From assembly GCF_002551815.1 (NCBI RefSeq), contig NZ_NVPR01000078.1, positions 1 to 43,523 of the forward strand: a stretch of DNA of 43,523 nucleotides. Reading direction: 5' to 3'. Under the pieces are notes generated by a model. It was not told the origin of the DNA and did no database searches. It saw only the letters and a list, made by a program, of their open reading frames with translations. Source of the stretch: Bacillus sp. AFS098217 (lineage in GTDB: Bacteria > Bacillota > Bacilli > Bacillales > Bacillaceae_G). The translations under genes were made by a program, and so were the position numbers. Positions 39,788 through 43,523 of the stretch are shown here, one piece after another. The first letter of the stretch is position 1. Each line of letters begins with the position of its first letter.

Positions 39788-40751
39788 AAAGCGGTTAAAA
39801 GATGAATTGCAAATGAAAGCGGAAGCGATGGAACCACCTAGTAATCTTCAAAAAATGGTGAAAACCTCTTTTAATACATATCACCAAGAAAAGAAAAAGC
39901 GGAGACGATCGATGAAGAAAAAGCTGTTAGTCGGATTAATAGCCGCTGCAATTCTTATACCGACAGGGACTTTTGCAGGACCTACCTTGGTTAGTAAAGT
40001 TATTGGCACTCCAGAAGAGGCAAAGGAACAATTTGGTGCAGTTGAAGAAGAATACAAAGAATTCAACGAAATATTTGAAATAGCAAATCAGCTGTTCACA
40101 AAAGAAGAGTTTGAAAAATTTTCTAAGCTGTGGAAAGAATCACAAGCATTAAATAAAAAGGCAATTGTAGTTGATGGAGAAAGAAAAAGTCGAAGTACAG
40201 CTCGGCTTAGTAAAGAAGAATTGAAAAGATATGATGAAGTAAATGAAGAGTTACGACCTTACGAAGAAAAAATATATGGGAAATTCAAATATACGATAAA
40301 AGAAGCACAGGAGCTAGTTAATTTCCCTATAAAACATCCGGACTACTTACCTGAAAATTATAGATTATATGAAGAAGAGGCAAGAGCGGAAATTACGACT
40401 GGGAAACCACAGCCACTCATTACGCTGACTTATGTGAAAGGCGAATTGAGTTCAAAAAGTGGTAGTTTTGAAGATGTATTGCAAATCAAACAGTCTGAAA
40501 TCTTTGAAATAAAAAAGGTACCGTATGAACAAAATTTAGATGATTTTGACGAACGACCTTTTAATCGATTATCAAACTATACGATCGATGGGTGTAGGGT
40601 AACATTAGGAGAAAATAAACTTGGAGATATAATTGGTATGAGAATAATTGTGCCAGCAAAAAATGGTAGAAATGAGTATCGAATCTTTGTCACTGATAGC
40701 AAGTTACCAAAAAAAGAGTTAGAAAAAGTATTATTTTCAATGGTGAAATAA
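39777..40751 (+). CDS. Membrane anti-sigma factor with DUF4367-like C-terminus
   Basis: 324 aa. ATG 39777 behind AGGGGGGCGA. Cytosolic N-terminus (about 1-45) with a basic stretch EKKKRRRSMKKK, one membrane span (about 47-68), then a large outer domain: a charged helical part (YKEFNEIFEIANQLFTKEEFEKFSKLW) and a C-terminal domain with FPIKHPDYLPENYRL, the DUF4367 mark. It should hold the sigma factor at the membrane until an envelope signal triggers its proteolysis. The N-terminus lacks the zinc HXXXCXXC motif of ZAS anti-sigma proteins. Confidence 0.85.
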   Translation: MDFEKRLKDELQMKAEAMEPPSNLQKMVKTSFNTYHQEKKKRRRSMKKKLLVGLIAAAILIPTGTFAGPTLVSKVIGTPEEAKEQFGAVEEEYKEFNEIFEIANQLFTKEEFEKFSKLWKESQALNKKAIVVDGERKSRSTARLSKEELKRYDEVNEELRPYEEKIYGKFKYTIKEAQELVNFPIKHPDYLPENYRLYEEEARAEITTGKPQPLITLTYVKGELSSKSGSFEDVLQIKQSEIFEIKKVPYEQNLDDFDERPFNRLSNYTIDGCRVTLGENKLGDIIGMRIIVPAKNGRNEYRIFVTDSKLPKKELEKVLFSMVK

Positions 40752-40820
40752 ATAGCGCAAAGTAGCTATTCAAAAGTGAATGAAAAGTTCAATATTTATT
40801 AATATAGCAGGATATATCAA

Positions 40821-40856
40821 ACAAAAATGAAAGTAATTAGTTACTTTCATTTTTGT
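40821..40856 (+). terminator. Terminator of the sigma/anti-sigma operon
   Basis: Perfect 16-bp stem ACAAAAATGAAAGTAA / TTACTTTCATTTTTGT with a TTAG loop. T-rich on the plus strand. Confidence 0.85.
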
Positions 40857-40868
40857 TTATGATAATAT

Positions 40869-40888
40869 GTTAGTAATCACTTACTTAC
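40869..40888. promoter_or_regulatory. Putative TetR operator
   Basis: AGTAA-TCAC-TTACT (40872-40885) is a perfect inverted repeat; outer GT/AC pairs extend it by one skipped base on each side. It lies 22 bases before the TetR start, so autoregulation of the TetR/MFS unit is likely. Confidence 0.65.
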
Positions 40889-40909
40889 ATATCGGATGGA
40901 GGAATTAGA

Positions 40910-41491
40910 ATGGGAAAGCCAACAGCGAGAGAAAAAGTTATGGAGGCAGCGACTTTATTATTTGGTGAAAAGGGGTATACGGCAACGACAATTCGTGAAG
41001 TTGCGGAAAAAGCGGGGGTAAGCGAGTTAACTATTTTTCGTAATTTCAAAAATAAGGAAAATTTATTTCGAGAAAGTATTATTTTGCGAACGACACCAGT
41101 TGCATTGTTAGAGGAAATTGAAGATCAGTTTACAGGCGATTTAAATAAGGACCTTACAAAAATTGCAGAAACATATATCCAGGTAAACTTACCGAAGTTA
41201 AATTATATTTGGGCAGCATTATTAGAATCTCGACAAAATAGTGAAATGAGACGATTACTTCATGAATTAAATTCACATTTAGTTGACCATTTAGAAACAT
41301 ATTTACAGCAACTTGGAGAGAAGGGGCACATTATTCCATGTAACTATCGTTTAATCGCGAATATGTTTTATGGACAATTATTCTTATATATTATGAATGT
41401 CAGTATAACGGAAGAGGATATTCAATTAGAAGAGTATATAGAAGTGTGTGTAAATCTATTTATGAATGGGATTTCATTTAGCAAAAATTAA
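40910..41491 (+). CDS. TetR/AcrR-family regulator
   Basis: 193 aa. N-terminal HTH: REKVMEAATLLFGEKGYTATTIREVAEKAGVSELTIFRNFKNKENLF (about 5-52). The C-terminal ligand domain is helical (LPKLNYIWAALLESRQNSEMRRLLHELNSHLVDHLETYLQQ). GGATGGAGG upstream. It precedes a DHA2 drug exporter by 19 bases in the same direction; TetR proteins of this layout repress the pump until a drug-like ligand binds. Confidence 0.92.
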   Translation: MGKPTAREKVMEAATLLFGEKGYTATTIREVAEKAGVSELTIFRNFKNKENLFRESIILRTTPVALLEEIEDQFTGDLNKDLTKIAETYIQVNLPKLNYIWAALLESRQNSEMRRLLHELNSHLVDHLETYLQQLGEKGHIIPCNYRLIANMFYGQLFLYIMNVSITEEDIQLEEYIEVCVNLFMNGISFSKN

Positions 41492-41510
41492 AAGAGAGGA
41501 GATGGAAAAT

Positions 41511-43064
41511 ATGGGGAAGATATTTGCGTTAATTGCATTAGTTACAGGGTTTTTCATGGCAATTTTAGACTCAAATATTGTAAATATTGCATTACCAGAA
41601 ATGACAAAGACATTTCATACTTCAATTGATACGATTTCTTGGATTGCAAATGGATATAATGTTGCTTTTGTGACCTGTTTATTAATAGCAGCTCGTCTTG
41701 CGGATCAATTTGGCCGCAAGAAGCTGTATGTTATTGGTTTAATAGGATTTTCTATTAGCTCATTCATGTGCGGAATAGCATCATCTTTTTATATGTTAGT
41801 AATCTTTCGTGTGTTGCAAGGAATTTCAGCAGCCATAATTGTACCTGTTGCGATGCCGCTTGGACTTGAACTTGTACCGAAAGAAAAACAGGGTATGATA
41901 GGTGGAGTTATGGGTGCTTTTGGCGGGTTAGCTGCAGCGATTGGTCCATCACTTGGAGGGGTTTTAACAGATAAATTAAGTTGGAACTGGGTATTTTTCA
42001 TCAATGTACCAGTTGGTAGTCTTTCCTTAATCTTCGTCTTTCTTTTTATTAAAGAATCTTATGATCATACCGCAAGCCCTAAAGTAGATTGGGCAGGTAT
42101 GGTTACTTCATCATGTGCATTATTTTTACTTGTATACGCTTTGATACAAGTAAATAAAGCGACTTTAAGTCCGCTAAGCATAAGTCTTCTCTTTAGTATT
42201 TCTATTATAAGTTTTATATTGTTTATCTTTATTGAAAAGAAAAGTAAAAATCCAGTGTTACCCCTATATTTATTTTCATATAAGGAGTTTTCGTTTTCAA
42301 ACCTTGCGTTATTTTTTGTGGGCATGGGGTTGATGAACTTTTTATTTATTTTTGCATTTTATTTAGTTCAAGTAGAAGGAATGAGTGAACTTAAGGCGGG
42401 AATGATTATTAGTACACTAGCGATTGTATCAATGATAGTTACGGCAATTATGACACCAATCGCTGCAAAACGTGGAAGTAGTGTCATTGGCAGTGTAGGT
42501 ATTATTGCATTTTTAATTGCTTCGTATTTATTCGGGCATATGGAGTTAAACTTTTCGACTTGGGATTATGTTTGGCGGCTTATGATTGTAGGTTTCGGTG
42601 CAGGATGTACGCTTGCTCCTTTTACAACAACTGCAGTATTAAGTGTGCCAATTGAAAAATCAGGTATTGCATCAAGCGTATCCAATATTTCAAGAACAGT
42701 AGGCAGCATTGTAGGCGTAGCGATATTAGTCGTTATTTTAAATCATCAATTATCGAATGAAAAAGAAAAAATAAATCAACAAGTCATAACAATGGTTCAA
42801 AAAAGTAATCAAACAGATTTAGAAAAAGAGAAACTATTGCAAGCAATTCAAACAATTGATAAGCAGGAACGGGTAATAATAGAATCAAAAGAGGGAAATG
42901 AATTTTATGAACAAGTGAAGTGGAAATATAAGCATGCGGTTATCCGTAGTTTCAATCAAACATTTTTAATAGGGTCATTTATTTTTCTTTTGGCACTTAT
43001 TTGTAATGTAGTAGAAATATATATGAATAGAAAGAGGGAGAATAGATTAAGATCCTCATGTTAA
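41511..43064 (+). CDS. DHA2-family MFS drug exporter (EmrB/QacA type)
   Basis: 517 aa with about 14 hydrophobic spans. ATG 41511 is nine bases after GAGAGGAG; two earlier ATGs (41466, 41502) are poorly spaced. Family motifs: LDSNIVNIALPEMTKTFH (motif D1), LADQFGRKKLYVIG (motif A), FRVLQGISAAIIVPVAMPL (motif B), GGLAAAIGPSLGGVL (motif C). A long loop with charged helices near the C-terminus (NEKEKINQQVITMVQKSNQ) separates the last two spans. Exports lipophilic drugs or toxic metabolites with proton exchange; regulated by the TetR gene ahead. Confidence 0.9.
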   Translation: MGKIFALIALVTGFFMAILDSNIVNIALPEMTKTFHTSIDTISWIANGYNVAFVTCLLIAARLADQFGRKKLYVIGLIGFSISSFMCGIASSFYMLVIFRVLQGISAAIIVPVAMPLGLELVPKEKQGMIGGVMGAFGGLAAAIGPSLGGVLTDKLSWNWVFFINVPVGSLSLIFVFLFIKESYDHTASPKVDWAGMVTSSCALFLLVYALIQVNKATLSPLSISLLFSISIISFILFIFIEKKSKNPVLPLYLFSYKEFSFSNLALFFVGMGLMNFLFIFAFYLVQVEGMSELKAGMIISTLAIVSMIVTAIMTPIAAKRGSSVIGSVGIIAFLIASYLFGHMELNFSTWDYVWRLMIVGFGAGCTLAPFTTTAVLSVPIEKSGIASSVSNISRTVGSIVGVAILVVILNHQLSNEKEKINQQVITMVQKSNQTDLEKEKLLQAIQTIDKQERVIIESKEGNEFYEQVKWKYKHAVIRSFNQTFLIGSFIFLLALICNVVEIYMNRKRENRLRSSC

Positions 43065-43293
43065 GTAATTAATACGAAACAATCAACAAGTTTTGTTTAC
43101 ATAATATTATTATGAGTAGAATTCTTAAGGTGGCTATCATTACATGTTTGAACCTACATAAATAGGGGATCATAGAAGTAAAATTGTTGCATTCAAAATG
43201 AAAGTATGCAATAATCAGCATATTTTTATTTGGTCTCGCCATTGGGAGCGGATTAATCGTTCATTCATGCTTGTATCATCAATAATCCATTTT
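43065..43293. other. AT-rich spacer, no supported gene
   Basis: Downstream of the exporter. A plus frame at about 43203-43288 reads KYAIISIFLFGLAIGSGLIVHSC, like the start of a small membrane protein, but a TGA precedes it and no start codon fits. A weak AAACAA/TTGTTT hairpin lies at about 43078-43099. Nothing firm. Confidence 0.4.
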
Positions 43294-43500
43294 TTAAGTA
43301 TAATATATGTTCTCTAAATTGGATTGGCTATCTATATAAATCCATTTTAATTTTTCGACATCTACATCCCTGCTATGCAGAATAAAAAGTAATCTACACT
43401 CGTCTGCTCTTTCTGTTTTTACTTCGCATGTGGCAGGAAAAGGCCCTGACCGCTTCTTTGCATGGCCGGATGCCCTCGCCCACCTAAAAGAAAGGGGCTT
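43294..43500 (-). pseudogene. C-terminal coding relic with a GC-rich upstream half
   Basis: On the minus strand an open frame of 68 codons reads GHAKKRSGPFPATCEVKTER, then ADECRLLFILHSRDVDVEKL, then KWIYIDSQSNLENIYYT, stopping at 43294-43296. It has no start codon and an in-frame TAA at 43501-43503, so it is a fragment. The line 43441-43500 is about 60 percent GC, far above the surroundings, while the last 30 codons are AT-rich. I do not recognise the protein. The rest may lie beyond the window edge in another frame. Confidence 0.4.
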
Positions 43501-43523
43501 TTATGTAGGTTTTTCAATTTGCA

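Noticed and set aside
1-43523. CRISPR array, tRNA or rRNA genes, complete insertion sequence or prophage
   Set aside because: No regularly spaced repeats, no cloverleaf or rRNA-like sequence, and no transposase, integrase or phage structural gene were seen.

Overview
The window looks like a chromosomal segment of a Bacillus cereus-group organism (B. cereus / thuringiensis / anthracis type). It is AT-rich, has strong Gram-positive ribosome binding sites and frequent GTG/TTG starts, and carries a Rap-Phr remnant with a GHTGG peptide, an AI-2 (lsr) locus and a Bacillus-type BY-kinase capsule locus. I ran no database searches; identities rest on recognised motifs.

Left part (1-8.2 kb): a MocR regulator faces a DMT exporter across a region with three copies of the same 9-bp motif. 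A Nudix hydrolase follows, then an unrecognised 128-aa protein built from two copies of one unit. Next is a quorum-sensing cassette in which rap is broken but the phr peptide gene is intact. A minus-strand operon comes next: a 24-codon ORF too short for routine calling, an ornithine-cyclodeaminase-family dehydrogenase and an HD-domain phosphohydrolase. A GNAT acetyltransferase closes this part.

Polysaccharide locus (8.2-12.3 kb): chain-length protein, BY-kinase and PHP tyrosine phosphatase are intact. They are bracketed by a kinase C-terminal relic upstream and a galU relic downstream, with a structured RNA-like element between, so this appears to be the regulatory head of a locus that lost its biosynthetic genes. 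A membrane-anchored SGNH-like protein with altered catalytic blocks follows.

Central part (12.4-25.6 kb): Nudix, DUF4003 and a Tet(M)-like ribosome-protection GTPase whose start is overlapped by a leader ORF. Then come a MarR/nitroreductase/monooxygenase unit behind a perfect 37-bp palindrome, a PadR/DUF2812/CPBP-protease operon, a candidate small RNA, VOC/GNAT/kinase genes, an ArsR-type regulator with an MFS exporter, and a heme monooxygenase with a near-perfect Fur box.

AI-2 locus (25.7-34.1 kb): divergent operons lsrR-lsrK-cupin-lsrF (minus) and lsrA-lsrC-lsrD-lsrB (plus). Together they import AI-2, phosphorylate it, respond to it and degrade it. A cupin sits where lsrG would be expected.

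Right part (34.2-43.5 kb): DUF2332; a LytTR/DUF3021/ABC-2 exporter operon; a GC-richer, frameshifted beta-propeller gene of apparently foreign origin; an ECF sigma factor with its membrane anti-sigma factor; and a TetR/DHA2 efflux pair. A LytTR-like direct-repeat motif occurs both before the LytTR gene and beside the propeller gene. The last 250 bases hold a truncated minus-strand coding relic with a sharp GC rise.
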